This document shows positions 1 through 7,803 of a stretch of 16,841 nucleotides of DNA, in pieces. The notes below the pieces were generated by a model. The model did not search any database, had not been told where the DNA came from, and saw only the letters and a program-made list of their open reading frames with translations. Every line of letters begins with the position of its first letter. Position 1 is the stretch's first letter. A program made the position numbers and the translations under genes. Location of the stretch: assembly GCA_035697145.1 (NCBI GenBank), contig DASSDL010000106.1:1-16841 (forward strand), read 5' to 3'. This DNA comes from DASQUK01 sp035697145. Lineage in GTDB: Bacteria; Actinomycetota; Acidimicrobiia; Acidimicrobiales; VFJN01.

Positions 1-1248
1 GGAAACGACCTGGTCACCCGCACCGCCGGCCGCGCTGGCGGCAATGCCGACCGGCTGGCACTCGACGAACTGCTCGAGTTCCGCTCGTACATGAACGAGG
101 GCGGCAAGGTGCTCCTCGCAGGCGACTCCGCCGGCCAGCAGTACACCAACGCCGCCGTGGGCAACCAGCTCTACGACCCCAAGGGTGAGATCGCTTGCAA
201 CCCGCTTCCCGCGGGTACGGACCCGCGGCGCTGCCTGCCCTTGTTCGGCTCGTTCTTCGGTGGCGACACCACCAACGACGTGCTGCAGTACTACCTGGGT
301 GGCTACGTTGCCGTGGCCAACGACGGTCACGTCGGAGGCGCGGCGTTCGACTCGATAGGCGTCGACGACCCGTTCACGGGCCTCGCGTGGGGCCTCGACG
401 ATCCCATCTTCGGGGGCAACAACTTCCGGAGGTCGTCGTTCCTCGCGACGAGCGGCATCCTGCCGACCGACCAGTTCAAGCAGTTCGACAGCTGGGCCGC
501 GGCGCGGTACGACAAGCCGGGCGGGCCGTTCGACCCGCACACCGGCGAGCAGTACGTGTACTCGCAGATCGCCGACGTCTCCTACAAGAGGCTCACCCGC
601 GAGGTCGCCGTCCCGGCGGGTGGCGGGTCGATGACGTTCTGGACGTCGTACGACACCGAGGCGGAGTGGGACCACCTGTTCGTGGAGGCGCGCACTCCCG
701 GCGGTGACGACTGGACGACGCTGCCGGACGCCAACGGGCACACGACGACAGCGACCGGCCAGAGCTGCCCCGCGGGCTGGGTCACGCTGCACCCGCAGCT
801 CGCGCACTACCAGACGTGGGACGGCGTGGCGGCCTGCACGGCCACCGGCACCACCGGCGCCTGGAACGCGGCCAGCGGCAACTCCGCCGGCTGGCAGCAG
901 TGGAGCGTCGACCTCTCGGCGTACGCCGGCGGGAGCGTCGAGATCTCCATCGCCTACGCCAGCGACTGGGCGGTGCAGGGCATCGGCGTCTTCCTGGACG
1001 ACATCACGCTCCCCGACGGCACCAGCACCTCGTTCGAGACCGGCCTGGACGGCTGGGCGATCGGGTCGCCCGAGGGCAGCGCACCCAACGTCAACAACTT
1101 CATCCGAACCGACGCATCGGGCTTCCCGGTCGGCAACGCGATCTCCACGCCGCACTCGCTGTTGCTGGGGTTCGGACTGGAGGGTGTCTCGACTGAAGCG
1201 GAACGCAACGCAGTGATGGGCCGGGCGCTCGACCACCTGCTGGAGTAG
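1..1248 (+). CDS. Secreted M14-type zinc carboxypeptidase, C-terminal part (5' truncated by the window)
   Basis: The reading frame is open from base 1, so only the last 415 residues are present and the catalytic zinc domain is not visible. Residues 1-50 (DLVTRTAG, then LDELLEFRSYMNEGGKVLLAGDSAG) and the end (LLGFGLEGVS...RNAVMGRALDHLLE) resemble the two halves of a ThuA/class I amidotransferase-like accessory domain. Between them lies an extracellular beta-rich module of roughly 200 residues with a TFWTSYDTE strand, DDITLPDG and SFETGLDGW, resembling the immune inhibitor A/MAM-like domain. Accessory regions of this kind are known in actinobacterial M14 peptidases and immune-inhibitor-A-type metalloproteases. 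The product is probably exported, but no signal peptide is visible because the start is missing. A hairpin follows the stop. An M6-type protease is the main alternative; family assignment rests on these accessory parts alone. Confidence 0.6.
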   Translation, partial: GNDLVTRTAGRAGGNADRLALDELLEFRSYMNEGGKVLLAGDSAGQQYTNAAVGNQLYDPKGEIACNPLPAGTDPRRCLPLFGSFFGGDTTNDVLQYYLGGYVAVANDGHVGGAAFDSIGVDDPFTGLAWGLDDPIFGGNNFRRSSFLATSGILPTDQFKQFDSWAAARYDKPGGPFDPHTGEQYVYSQIADVSYKRLTREVAVPAGGGSMTFWTSYDTEAEWDHLFVEARTPGGDDWTTLPDANGHTTTATGQSCPAGWVTLHPQLAHYQTWDGVAACTATGTTGAWNAASGNSAGWQQWSVDLSAYAGGSVEISIAYASDWAVQGIGVFLDDITLPDGTSTSFETGLDGWAIGSPEGSAPNVNNFIRTDASGFPVGNAISTPHSLLLGFGLEGVSTEAERNAVMGRALDHLLE

Positions 1249-1262
1249 GAGGAACGCCGAAC

Positions 1263-1313
1263 CGAGCCGGAGGCAATGACGGATGCAGACCGTTCGTCAT
1301 TGCCTCCGGCTCG
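1263..1313. terminator. Long hairpin between convergent genes, probable bidirectional terminator
   Basis: The arms 1263-1280 and 1296-1313 form a perfect 18-bp stem (core GAGCCGGAGGCAATGAC), and the stem can continue inward to 1285/1291 with two G-T wobbles, leaving a 5-base loop. It lies 15 bases after the carboxypeptidase stop and 38 bases beyond the stop of the converging small membrane gene. There is no T-tract, so a classical intrinsic terminator is not proven. A smaller palindrome (CCTCGG-GT-CCGAGG, 1332-1345) follows it directly. Confidence 0.6.
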
Positions 1314-1350
1314 ATGAACCGTGCGGCATTGCCTCGGGTCCGAGGGTCAG

Positions 1351-1557
1351 TCAGGCGCCGAACCTGCCCAGGTGGTGGAGCGGCTCGGCGACCATGAGCA
1401 GTAGCAGCCACACCGACACGCCCAGCACGGCCAGGGTCGCCGCGACCTGAGCCGCGGCGATGGAGATGCGCTGGTGCCGGGGGCGCTCGAGCCCCCGGAC
1501 CAGCGCCTCCCAGGCCGCGTCCCAGTCGATGGGCTCTTGGTCCCTGCTGACCTCCAT
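1351..1557 (-). CDS. Small single-pass membrane protein of unknown function
   Basis: A 68-residue protein that I do not recognise. The first 30 residues are hydrophilic and mixed-charge (MEVSRDQEPIDWDAAWEALVRGLE). One strongly hydrophobic segment follows at about residues 32-57 (ISIAAAQVAATLAVLGVSVWLLLLM), then a short tail. The layout suggests a single membrane span with a cytoplasmic N-terminus. The start is supported by GGAGGGG six bases upstream of the ATG at 1557. The gene converges on the carboxypeptidase and is divergent from the kinase gene starting at 1619, so the 61 bases between 1558 and 1618 must carry both sets of start signals. Confidence 0.6.
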   Translation of the reverse strand: MEVSRDQEPIDWDAAWEALVRGLERPRHQRISIAAAQVAATLAVLGVSVWLLLLMVAEPLHHLGRFGA

Positions 1558-1604
1558 GGCCGGCCCCTCCGAACGCCCGTGTGTCGATCGTCACAGTAGC
1601 CGCG

Positions 1605-1610
1605 TACAGT
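1605..1610 (+). promoter_or_regulatory. -10 box of a probable leaderless promoter
   Basis: TACAGT fits the actinobacterial TANNNT -10 pattern and ends 8 nt before the GTG start at 1619. No ribosome-binding site precedes that GTG, so the transcript probably begins at or next to the start codon. I see no convincing -35 hexamer. Confidence 0.5.
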
Positions 1611-1618
1611 CCTCGCCA

Positions 1619-2734
1619 GTGGAGGAGCTGCAGCGATCGAGCCGGGACCTCGACCGGGTGCGCCAGCGGTTGGAGCTCTGGCTGGCCACGAAGCTGCCGC
1701 CCGGCGCCACGCCCGTCATCCGATCGCTCGAGGGCACCTCGGCCAACGGGATGTCGAGCGAGACCTTGATGTTCGACGCCGAGTGGACCCACGACGGCAC
1801 CCGACGCCCCCGGCGGCTGGTGGCGCGGGTGGCCCCGGACTCCGCCGACGTGCCGGTGTTCCCCAGCTACGACCTCGAGCGCCAGTACCGGGCCATCCGC
1901 CTGGTCGACCAGCTGACGGCCGTGCCGGTGCCTCCGGTCTGGTGGTCGGAGCCGGACCCCGGTGCGCTCGGCGCGCCCTTCTTCGTGATGGGGCGGGTCG
2001 ACGGCCAGGTGCCGCCCGACGTCATGCCCTACAACTTCGGCGACAGCTGGCTGTGCGACGCCGGCCCGGTCGACCAGCGTCGGCTCCAGGACGCCACCGT
2101 GGCCATCCTGGCCGAGCTGCACGCCATCGACCAGCCCGAGGAACGGTTCGACTTCCTGACCCACGACCCCCCCGGCGACACCCCGCTGCGCCGGCGGGTG
2201 GGGCATACGCGGGCGTGGTACGACTTCGCCGCCGCCGGGCTGGGACGACGCTCTCCGCTGATCGAGCGCGGTTTCGCCTGGTTGGATGCGCACTGGCCCG
2301 CCGACGAAGGGCCGACGGTGGCGTGCTGGGGCGACTCCCGCATCGGCAACGTGATGTATCGGGATTTCGCGCCGGTGGCGGTGCTCGACTGGGAGATGGC
2401 GGCGCTGGGCCCGTGCGAGCTCGACGTCGCCTGGTTGATCTACGGCCACCGGATCTTCGAGGACATCGCCGGCTCCATGGACCTGCCGGGCATGCCTGAC
2501 TTCCTGCGGCCCGACGACGTCGCCGGCACGTACGAGTCGCTCACGGGTCACACGCCCCGCGACCTCGAGTTCTACGGCACGTACGCAGCCCTCCAGTACG
2601 GCATCGTGTTCCTGCGCACCGGGCACCGGCAGGTCCACTTCGGCGAGGTCGACGAGCCCGACGACATCGACGACCTGGTGATGAACCGCGAGCCGCTCGA
2701 GCGCATGCTCGCGGGCAGCTACTGGAACTGGTAG
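1619..2734 (+). CDS. Phosphotransferase of the aminoglycoside phosphotransferase (APH)/ACAD10-like fold
   Basis: A 371-residue soluble protein with the APH-type kinase fold. The catalytic loop reads CWGDSRIGNVM, with the putative catalytic Asp at residue 239 and the Mg-binding Asn at 244. The metal-binding motif VLDWE has Asp257. The N-lobe strand RRLVARVAP carries Arg where many relatives have Lys, and the hinge FFVMGRVDG is typical. These enzymes phosphorylate small hydroxylated molecules with ATP; the substrate here cannot be read from sequence. The GTG start at 1619 was preferred because the open frame upstream overlaps the minus-strand membrane gene and because a -10 box lies 8 nt before it. 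The next gene starts only 9 nt after the stop, so the two are probably co-transcribed. Drug resistance should not be inferred. Confidence 0.85.
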   Translation: MEELQRSSRDLDRVRQRLELWLATKLPPGATPVIRSLEGTSANGMSSETLMFDAEWTHDGTRRPRRLVARVAPDSADVPVFPSYDLERQYRAIRLVDQLTAVPVPPVWWSEPDPGALGAPFFVMGRVDGQVPPDVMPYNFGDSWLCDAGPVDQRRLQDATVAILAELHAIDQPEERFDFLTHDPPGDTPLRRRVGHTRAWYDFAAAGLGRRSPLIERGFAWLDAHWPADEGPTVACWGDSRIGNVMYRDFAPVAVLDWEMAALGPCELDVAWLIYGHRIFEDIAGSMDLPGMPDFLRPDDVAGTYESLTGHTPRDLEFYGTYAALQYGIVFLRTGHRQVHFGEVDEPDDIDDLVMNREPLERMLAGSYWNW

Positions 2735-2743
2735 GACGGGCCG

Positions 2744-3850
2744 ATGCTCCCCGTGCCCCTGGACGAGTACCCGATCCATCAGGCCCCCGTGTCGCTGCGC
2801 TACGTGGTGTCCAGCGACCGCAACTTCTACGACCGGTCCTACTTCAACGCCCACGACCGGTCGGGCGACCTGTTCTTCGTCACCGGGCTCGGCGTCTACC
2901 CCAACCTCGGTGTCGCCGACGCCTATGCCACCGTGCGCCGCGGCGAGCGGCAGTGGACGATCCGCTGCTCCGACGCCCTCACCGACGAACGGCTGGCACC
3001 CAGCGTCGGCCCCTACCGGGTCGAGGTCCTGGAGCCGCTGCGGCGGATCCGGCTCGTGTGCGACGGCGACGACCATGGCCTGGGCTTCGACCTGCGCTGG
3101 GAGGGCTCGTTCCCGGCGGTGATGGAGCAACCGCACGTCATGCGGTCGGGGGCGCGAGCGATCCTCGACGCCTCCCGTTTCGCCCAGGTGGGCACCTGGG
3201 AGGGCGTGCTCCGCATCGATGGGGAGGAGGTGGCGGTGTCACCCGACGTCTGGGTCGGCACCCGCGACCGATCCTGGGGCATCCGACCGGTGGGCGAGGG
3301 CGAGCCGGCGGGGCGGCCGGCCGACGACCCCACCGCCGGCCTGTGGTGGCTCTACGTCCCCCTACGGTTCGACGCCTTCGCCGTGGTCGTCATCGTCCAG
3401 GAGAACGCCGACGGCTACCGCACCCTCAACGACGCCACCCGCGTGTGGCCCGACGGCCGCGTCGAGCAGCTGGGGTGGCCGGAGGTCGAGATCACGTACC
3501 GGTCGGCCACGCGGCTGCCCGAGCGGGCCGCCATCCGCCTCACGGAGCGGGGCGGCAAGCCGCTCGACCTCGAGGTGTCCTCGCTCGGCTACGTCGCCCT
3601 CCACGTCGGCGCCGGCTACGGCGGGGACCCCGACTGGGGCCACGGGCAGTGGCGTGGGCGGGGCTGGGTCGAGGGCGCCGTGTACGACCTGACCGATCCG
3701 GCGGTCGTGGCCCGCGTGCCCTACGGGGTGATCGACCACGTGGGCCGGGCGACCTGTGACGGCGCCGAGGGCTGGGGGCTTCTCGAGCACGGCACGATGG
3801 GCCGCCACGACCCCTCCGGGTTCGCCAACTGGGATTCGGTCGCACCCTGA
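2744..3850 (+). CDS. Conserved protein of unknown function, beta-rich, paired with the kinase (possibly DUF7064/DUF7065-like)
   Basis: A 368-residue soluble protein without signal peptide or membrane segment. It is rich in Trp, Tyr and alternating beta-type segments, including LFFVTGLGVYPNLG (about residues 46-59), DRSWGIRP (about 175-182), LWWLYVPLRFD and WGLLEHG near the C-terminus. The DRSWG...WWLY pattern resembles uncharacterised actinobacterial proteins with a lipocalin/AttH/CrtC-like double beta-barrel. This is recalled resemblance, not a search result. The start ATG has a weak purine stretch (AGGACGGG) just upstream. Nine bases separate it from the kinase gene, suggesting work on the same small, perhaps lipid-like, molecule. 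No catalytic residues can be named. Confidence 0.7.
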   Translation: MLPVPLDEYPIHQAPVSLRYVVSSDRNFYDRSYFNAHDRSGDLFFVTGLGVYPNLGVADAYATVRRGERQWTIRCSDALTDERLAPSVGPYRVEVLEPLRRIRLVCDGDDHGLGFDLRWEGSFPAVMEQPHVMRSGARAILDASRFAQVGTWEGVLRIDGEEVAVSPDVWVGTRDRSWGIRPVGEGEPAGRPADDPTAGLWWLYVPLRFDAFAVVVIVQENADGYRTLNDATRVWPDGRVEQLGWPEVEITYRSATRLPERAAIRLTERGGKPLDLEVSSLGYVALHVGAGYGGDPDWGHGQWRGRGWVEGAVYDLTDPAVVARVPYGVIDHVGRATCDGAEGWGLLEHGTMGRHDPSGFANWDSVAP

Positions 3851-3870
3851 CCACGGACCGGTTCACCGTT

Positions 3871-3913
3871 CTGGTCGTAGCCGTGCGGCATATGTCCGCA
3901 TAGCTACGACCAG
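3871..3913. promoter_or_regulatory. 43-bp interrupted palindrome upstream of the GH3 gene (operator or hairpin)
   Basis: The outer arms CTGGTCGTAGC (3871-3881) and GCTACGACCAG (3903-3913) are perfect complements. Inner arms TGCGG (3884-3888) and CCGCA (3896-3900) flank a centre containing CATATG. It sits between the stop of the preceding gene (3850) and the GH3 start (3942). It could be an operator for a sugar-responsive repressor, a terminator of the upstream operon, or an mRNA leader hairpin. No T-tract follows, which favours a regulatory role slightly. Confidence 0.55.
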
Positions 3914-3941
3914 TTCGCAAGGGATTCGCGAGGGAGGGGTC

Positions 3942-6494
3942 ATGACCGACATCGCCAAGTTGGTGGCCGAGCTGACGCTCGACGAGAAGGCAGCGCTCAC
4001 CGCCGGCGTCGACCTGTGGTCCACCGCGCCGGTCCCCCGCCTCGGCATCCCGTCGGTTCGGCTTACCGACGGCCCCAACGGCGCCCGCGGCACGCAGCCG
4101 GGTCCGGCGGGCCCCACGGCAGCGTGCGTGCCGTGCGGGTCTGCGCTCGGCGCCACCTGGGACCCCGACTTGGTCGAACTGGTGGGCGCGCTGGTCGGGC
4201 GTGAGGCGCGCACCAAGGGAGCCCGGGTCCTGCTGGCACCCACGGTCAACATCCACCGCTCCCCCCTCGCCGGCCGCAACTTCGAGTGCTACTCGGAGGA
4301 TCCCCTGCTGGCGGGTCGCATGGCCGCCGGGTTCGTGCGGGGGGCTCAGTCCCAGGGCGTGGCGACCACCGTCAAGCACTTCGTGGGCAACGACGCCGAG
4401 TTCGAGCGCTACACGATCAGCTCCGAGATCGACGAGCGGGCGCTGCGGGAGATCTACCTCCGCCCCTTCGAGCTGGCGGTGCGCGAGGGAGGGTCGCTCG
4501 GGCTCATGACCAGCTACAACCGGGTCAACGGACGATGGTGCACCGAGCAGCCGGAGCTGATCGCCGCCATCCTGCGGGACGAGTGGGGCTTCGACGGGTT
4601 CGTCGTCACCGACTGGTTCGGCACCACCGGAACGGTGGCATCCGCCGAGGCGGGCGTCGACCTCGAGATGCCCGGGCCGGCACGCGCCTTCGGCCCGGCG
4701 CTGGCGGCGGCGGTGCGCGCCGGCGACGTGGCCGAGCACCTGGTCGACGCCCAGGTCACACGCCTGCTGACCGTCTTCGACCGCATCGGGGCGCTCCAGG
4801 ACGCCGAGACCGAGACCGGCCCCGACGAACGCGGCGTCGACCGGCCCGAGGACCGGGAGCTGGCGCGCCGCGCCGCGACGGAGTCGATGGTCCTGCTAGC
4901 CAACGACGGGCTGCTGCCTCTCGACCGTTCCGCGCTCTCGACCGTGGCGGTGATCGGCCCCAACGCCGACCGCGCCCAGATCATGGGCGGCGGATCCGCC
5001 TCGCTCCGACCCCACTACCGGGTCACGCCCCTGGAGGCGCTCCGGGCCGCGCTGGGGGACGGCGTCCGCGTGGTGCACGAGCGTGGCTGCGACAACCGCC
5101 GCTCGACGCCGACACTCGGCGGGCGGGGCACCGGGGCCTCCGCCGGCCGTGTGGGCTTCGACCTCGAGTACTTCGCCGATGCGGACCTCCGGGGCGAGGT
5201 GGTCCACCGCTCGCATACGCCGGCGCTCGAGCTCTTCGCCCTCGAACCCCCGGCGCCGGTCCTGCCTCGCTCCGGTTGGTCGTTCCGGGCGGTCACGCGG
5301 TTCACTCCCACCGAAGGCGGCACGCACGTATTCACGCTGATCCAGGCCGGACGGGCTCGGCTCACCGTCGGCGACCGTGTCGTGATCGATGGGTTCGCCG
5401 ACCCCCCGCCGGCGGGCGATGCGTTCTACGGCATGGGCAGCGTGGAGGTCGAGGCGCCGGTCGAGCTGGTAGCGGGAGCTCCGGTCGACGTGGTGGTCGA
5501 GTTCTCCGCCCCGGGGCCACGCGGGCAGGGCGCGCTCAAGGTCGGCTGCCGCCACCCGGAGCCGCCCGATCTGCTCGAGCGCGCCGTCGTCGCCGCCGCC
5601 GAGGCGGATGCCGCCGTGCTGGTGGTGGGCACGACCGGGGACTGGGAGTCCGAGGGCCACGACCGCGCCTCGATGGACCTGCCCGGCGCCCAGGACGAGC
5701 TCGTGCGCCGAGTCCTTGACGCCAATCCGGCCACCGTGGTGGTGGTGAACGCGGCGTCGCCGGTCACCATGGACTGGGCTCCCGACGCCCCTGCCCTGCT
5801 ACAGACCTGGTTCGGTGGACAGGAGATGGCATCCGGTCTGGCCGACGTCCTGCTGGGCGATGCCGAGCCCGCCGGGCGGCTGCCGACGACGCTTCCTCTG
5901 CGACTCGAGCACAACCCGTCGTTCGGCAACTTCCCGGGCGAGAACGGCCTGGTGCGCTACGGCGAGGGCGTGCTCGTGGGCTACCGCTGGTACGAGGCGC
6001 GCCACTTGCCGACGCGCTTCGCGTTCGGCCACGGCGGGTCGTACACCAAGTTCGCCATCGGAGAACCCACGCTGTCGGCGCCGTCGTCGACAGTGGCGTC
6101 GTTGTCGGCGGGCGAGCGGTTGGTGGTGACGATACCGGTCACCAACACCGGGGATCGGCCGGGCGCAGAGGTGGTGCAGTGCTATGTGGCGCCGATCGCC
6201 CCGCGCCTGCTGCGGCCGCCCAAGGAGTTGGCGGGATTCGCCAAGCTGCGGCTCGACCCGGGCGAGACCGCGACGGTGCTGATCGAGCTCGACGACCGGT
6301 CCTTCGCCTACTGGGACGGCGGCCAGCCCGACGGCGACGCCATCACGGCCCGGGCCACGGCGCTGCCGATGCGGCGCCCGTCCGGCCCCGCTCGCACGCC
6401 CGGCTGGCAGATCGATCCCGGACGCTACGAGCTGCACGTCGGCCGCAGCTCGGCCGCCATCGACCACGTGCTGGCGGTGGAAATCACCGGGTGA
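3942..6494 (+). CDS. Glycoside hydrolase family 3 beta-glucosidase with PA14 insert
   Basis: An 850-residue enzyme predicted to remove terminal beta-linked sugars (typically glucose) from oligosaccharides or glycosides. The N-terminal barrel has LTDGPNGARG, FECYSEDP and the substrate-binding KHFVGND (Lys145-His146). Asp224 in VVTDWFG is the expected nucleophile. The alpha/beta sandwich is interrupted by a PA14-like domain at about residues 404-538. GDWESEGHDR follows, with Glu571 as likely acid/base by analogy with PA14-containing GH3 enzymes. A fibronectin-III-like C-terminal domain starts near residue 700. No signal peptide is present, so it probably acts in the cytoplasm on imported sugars. 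The ATG at 3942 is preceded by GAGGGAGGGG; the frame is open further upstream but that part overlaps the previous gene. Exact sugar specificity is unknown. Confidence 0.95.
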   Translation: MTDIAKLVAELTLDEKAALTAGVDLWSTAPVPRLGIPSVRLTDGPNGARGTQPGPAGPTAACVPCGSALGATWDPDLVELVGALVGREARTKGARVLLAPTVNIHRSPLAGRNFECYSEDPLLAGRMAAGFVRGAQSQGVATTVKHFVGNDAEFERYTISSEIDERALREIYLRPFELAVREGGSLGLMTSYNRVNGRWCTEQPELIAAILRDEWGFDGFVVTDWFGTTGTVASAEAGVDLEMPGPARAFGPALAAAVRAGDVAEHLVDAQVTRLLTVFDRIGALQDAETETGPDERGVDRPEDRELARRAATESMVLLANDGLLPLDRSALSTVAVIGPNADRAQIMGGGSASLRPHYRVTPLEALRAALGDGVRVVHERGCDNRRSTPTLGGRGTGASAGRVGFDLEYFADADLRGEVVHRSHTPALELFALEPPAPVLPRSGWSFRAVTRFTPTEGGTHVFTLIQAGRARLTVGDRVVIDGFADPPPAGDAFYGMGSVEVEAPVELVAGAPVDVVVEFSAPGPRGQGALKVGCRHPEPPDLLERAVVAAAEADAAVLVVGTTGDWESEGHDRASMDLPGAQDELVRRVLDANPATVVVVNAASPVTMDWAPDAPALLQTWFGGQEMASGLADVLLGDAEPAGRLPTTLPLRLEHNPSFGNFPGENGLVRYGEGVLVGYRWYEARHLPTRFAFGHGGSYTKFAIGEPTLSAPSSTVASLSAGERLVVTIPVTNTGDRPGAEVVQCYVAPIAPRLLRPPKELAGFAKLRLDPGETATVLIELDDRSFAYWDGGQPDGDAITARATALPMRRPSGPARTPGWQIDPGRYELHVGRSSAAIDHVLAVEITG

Positions 6495-6511
6495 AGTCCT
6501 CCACCCGCCGG

Positions 6512-6517
6512 TACGGT
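6512..6517 (+). promoter_or_regulatory. -10 box of a probable leaderless promoter
   Basis: TACGGT (TANNNT) ends 8 nt before the GTG at 6526, the same spacing as in front of the kinase gene at 1619. There is no ribosome-binding site between them. It lies just after the GH3 stop. Confidence 0.45.
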
Positions 6518-6525
6518 CGGACGTC

Positions 6526-6942
6526 GTGGCAACCTTCAGCGACCGACCGCAGCTCGCTGCCGGCCAAGTCGTGACCGTATTCAGGTCGCGGCTGCGGCGC
6601 GAGGCTATCGAGGAGTACGGGCCGCGGGCGGACGAGATGTTGGCGCTGGCGCAGGCGATGCCCGGGCTGATCGACGTGAAGTCGTTCACGGCCGACGACG
6701 GCGAGAGGGTGACCCTGGTGACGTTCGCCGATGCCGAGTCGCAACGGGCCTGGCGGGAGCACCCCAAGCATCGTCCCGCCCAGCGGGCCGGGCGCGACCG
6801 CTTCTATGCCGACTACAGCATCCAGGTGTGCGAGTGCACGAGGGTGCACGCCTTCGAGTCGGCGCCCGAGGCTCACGCCCAGATGGCGGCTACTCGATCG
6901 TCGGCCGACAGCTCGGGCGGATCGGGGAAGCTCCGGGCCTGA
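6526..6942 (+). CDS. Antibiotic biosynthesis monooxygenase (ABM)-like, dimeric alpha/beta barrel protein
   Basis: A 138-residue protein with the ferredoxin-like pattern of the ABM family: a first strand VVTVFRSRL, a helix with EEYGPRADEMLALAQAMPGLIDVKSF, a DGERVTLVTFAD strand, and SQRAWREHPKHRPAQRAGRDRFYADYSIQVCE. Members act as small cofactor-independent oxygenases, haem-degrading enzymes or merely ligand-binding dimers; the ending REHPKHRPAQRAGRDRFY is common in uncharacterised members. The GTG start follows a -10 box by 8 nt. The last 25 residues are Ser/Ala-rich and look unstructured. They overlap the 3' end of the converging DUF429 gene by 70 bp. The substrate is unknown. Confidence 0.75.
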   Translation: MATFSDRPQLAAGQVVTVFRSRLRREAIEEYGPRADEMLALAQAMPGLIDVKSFTADDGERVTLVTFADAESQRAWREHPKHRPAQRAGRDRFYADYSIQVCECTRVHAFESAPEAHAQMAATRSSADSSGGSGKLRA

Positions 6943-7598
6943 CCGGCGGCGATCCGACGGGCGCTCCAGGCCACGACGGCCGCGTCGAGCACGTCGTCGG
7001 CGGCGACACCACGGGCGTCGGCCAGGTCGGTGGGCACGAGGATGCCGGCGCCCTCGAGGGCTAGCCGGCGGGCCGCCAGGCCCGCCACCGTCCGCTTGGC
7101 GGCGACGATGGGTGCGCCGGTCAGCAGCGAGAACGAAACCTCGGGGTGGACCTCGTAGACGGGGCAGGGTGCCGCCGCCAGCCAGGCGCCCACCTCCAGG
7201 ATCTTGGTGCGCAGAGCCCACGCCTGCCGGCTGATGGCCCGGCCGCCCAAGGCGCGGGCCACCTCGCAAGCGTCTGCGTACGACGGCGCCGCGAGCACCG
7301 AGCGGGCCGGCGTGAGGAAGATGCTGCTGGCCTTGCGCCCGAGATGGGCCCGAGCGGCGAGATCGGCCGGCCGGGAGCCGGCCTCGGGCGGATGGATGGG
7401 CATGTCGATGCCGACGGCCTCGAGGGACCCGGCGGTGGCGCACGCGGCCTCGACCAGGGTGGCGATGGTGGAGCCGAGCACGCCAACCACCGGACGGCCC
7501 GGCGCCAGCACGACACCCACCCAGCCGGAGCGACAGCCGTCGACACCAAGGACCACGTGGGTTTGCGGACCGCCAGCGGGGAAGCTCACACGCGACAC
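6873..7598 (-). CDS. DUF429 protein (predicted RNase H-like nuclease fold)
   Basis: A 241-residue protein of the DUF429/COG4923 type. It opens with VVLGVDGCRSGWVGVV (about residues 16-31), the first acidic strand of an RNase H-like fold. It continues with AVGIDMPIHPPEAGSRPADLAARAHLG, then FLTPARSVL, YEVHPEVSFSLLTG and a closing DAAVVAWSARR with DPPELSADDRVAAIWA, all characteristic of the family. The acidic residues suggest a metal-dependent nuclease-like site, but biological function is not established for the family. The start chosen is the GTG at 7598, with GGAGG four bases upstream; a second GTG at 7586 is possible. The 3' end overlaps the ABM-like gene on the other strand. Confidence 0.85.
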   Translation of the reverse strand: MSRVSFPAGGPQTHVVLGVDGCRSGWVGVVLAPGRPVVGVLGSTIATLVEAACATAGSLEAVGIDMPIHPPEAGSRPADLAARAHLGRKASSIFLTPARSVLAAPSYADACEVARALGGRAISRQAWALRTKILEVGAWLAAAPCPVYEVHPEVSFSLLTGAPIVAAKRTVAGLAARRLALEGAGILVPTDLADARGVAADDVLDAAVVAWSARRIAAGQARSFPDPPELSADDRVAAIWA

Positions 7599-7803
7599 AA
7601 ATCCTCCAACGGGAAGGATCGACCATGGCCGATTCCGGCGCCAAGACCGGGCGCGGATAGGCACGTCATCCTGGCTCTCGGTGGTCGGCGCTGCTGGGAG
7701 GCCCAGCTGTTGAGCTGCGACCCGGCGCCCCCGCGTCCCTGTTAGAGGACCGGGCAGTCGGTTAGCGTCCCGGAACAATCGAAGGCCCGAGGAGGAGCCC
7801 CAG
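7599..7803. other. Divergent intergenic region upstream of the peptide-oxygenase locus
   Basis: This 205-base gap separates the divergent DUF429 and acidic-peptide genes and must hold both promoters. On the plus strand TAGCGT (7763-7768) fits a TANNNT -10 box. AGGAGGAG ends 6-7 bases before the ATG at 7804. A small perfect hairpin GCTGGG-AGG-CCCAGC lies at 7693-7707. I see no tRNA, riboswitch or convincing extra gene. Confidence 0.45.

Noticed and set aside
1619..2734. Kinase gene as an aminoglycoside resistance gene
   Set aside because: Only the general APH fold is visible. Context and length fit ACAD10-like metabolic phosphotransferases, and there is no resistance or mobile context.
1100..3136. 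678-codon open frame on the minus strand opposite the kinase gene
   Set aside because: It is antisense to the well-supported kinase and its partner, has Gly/Val/His/Arg-rich low-complexity composition and no family motif. Long antisense frames are expected in DNA of this GC content.
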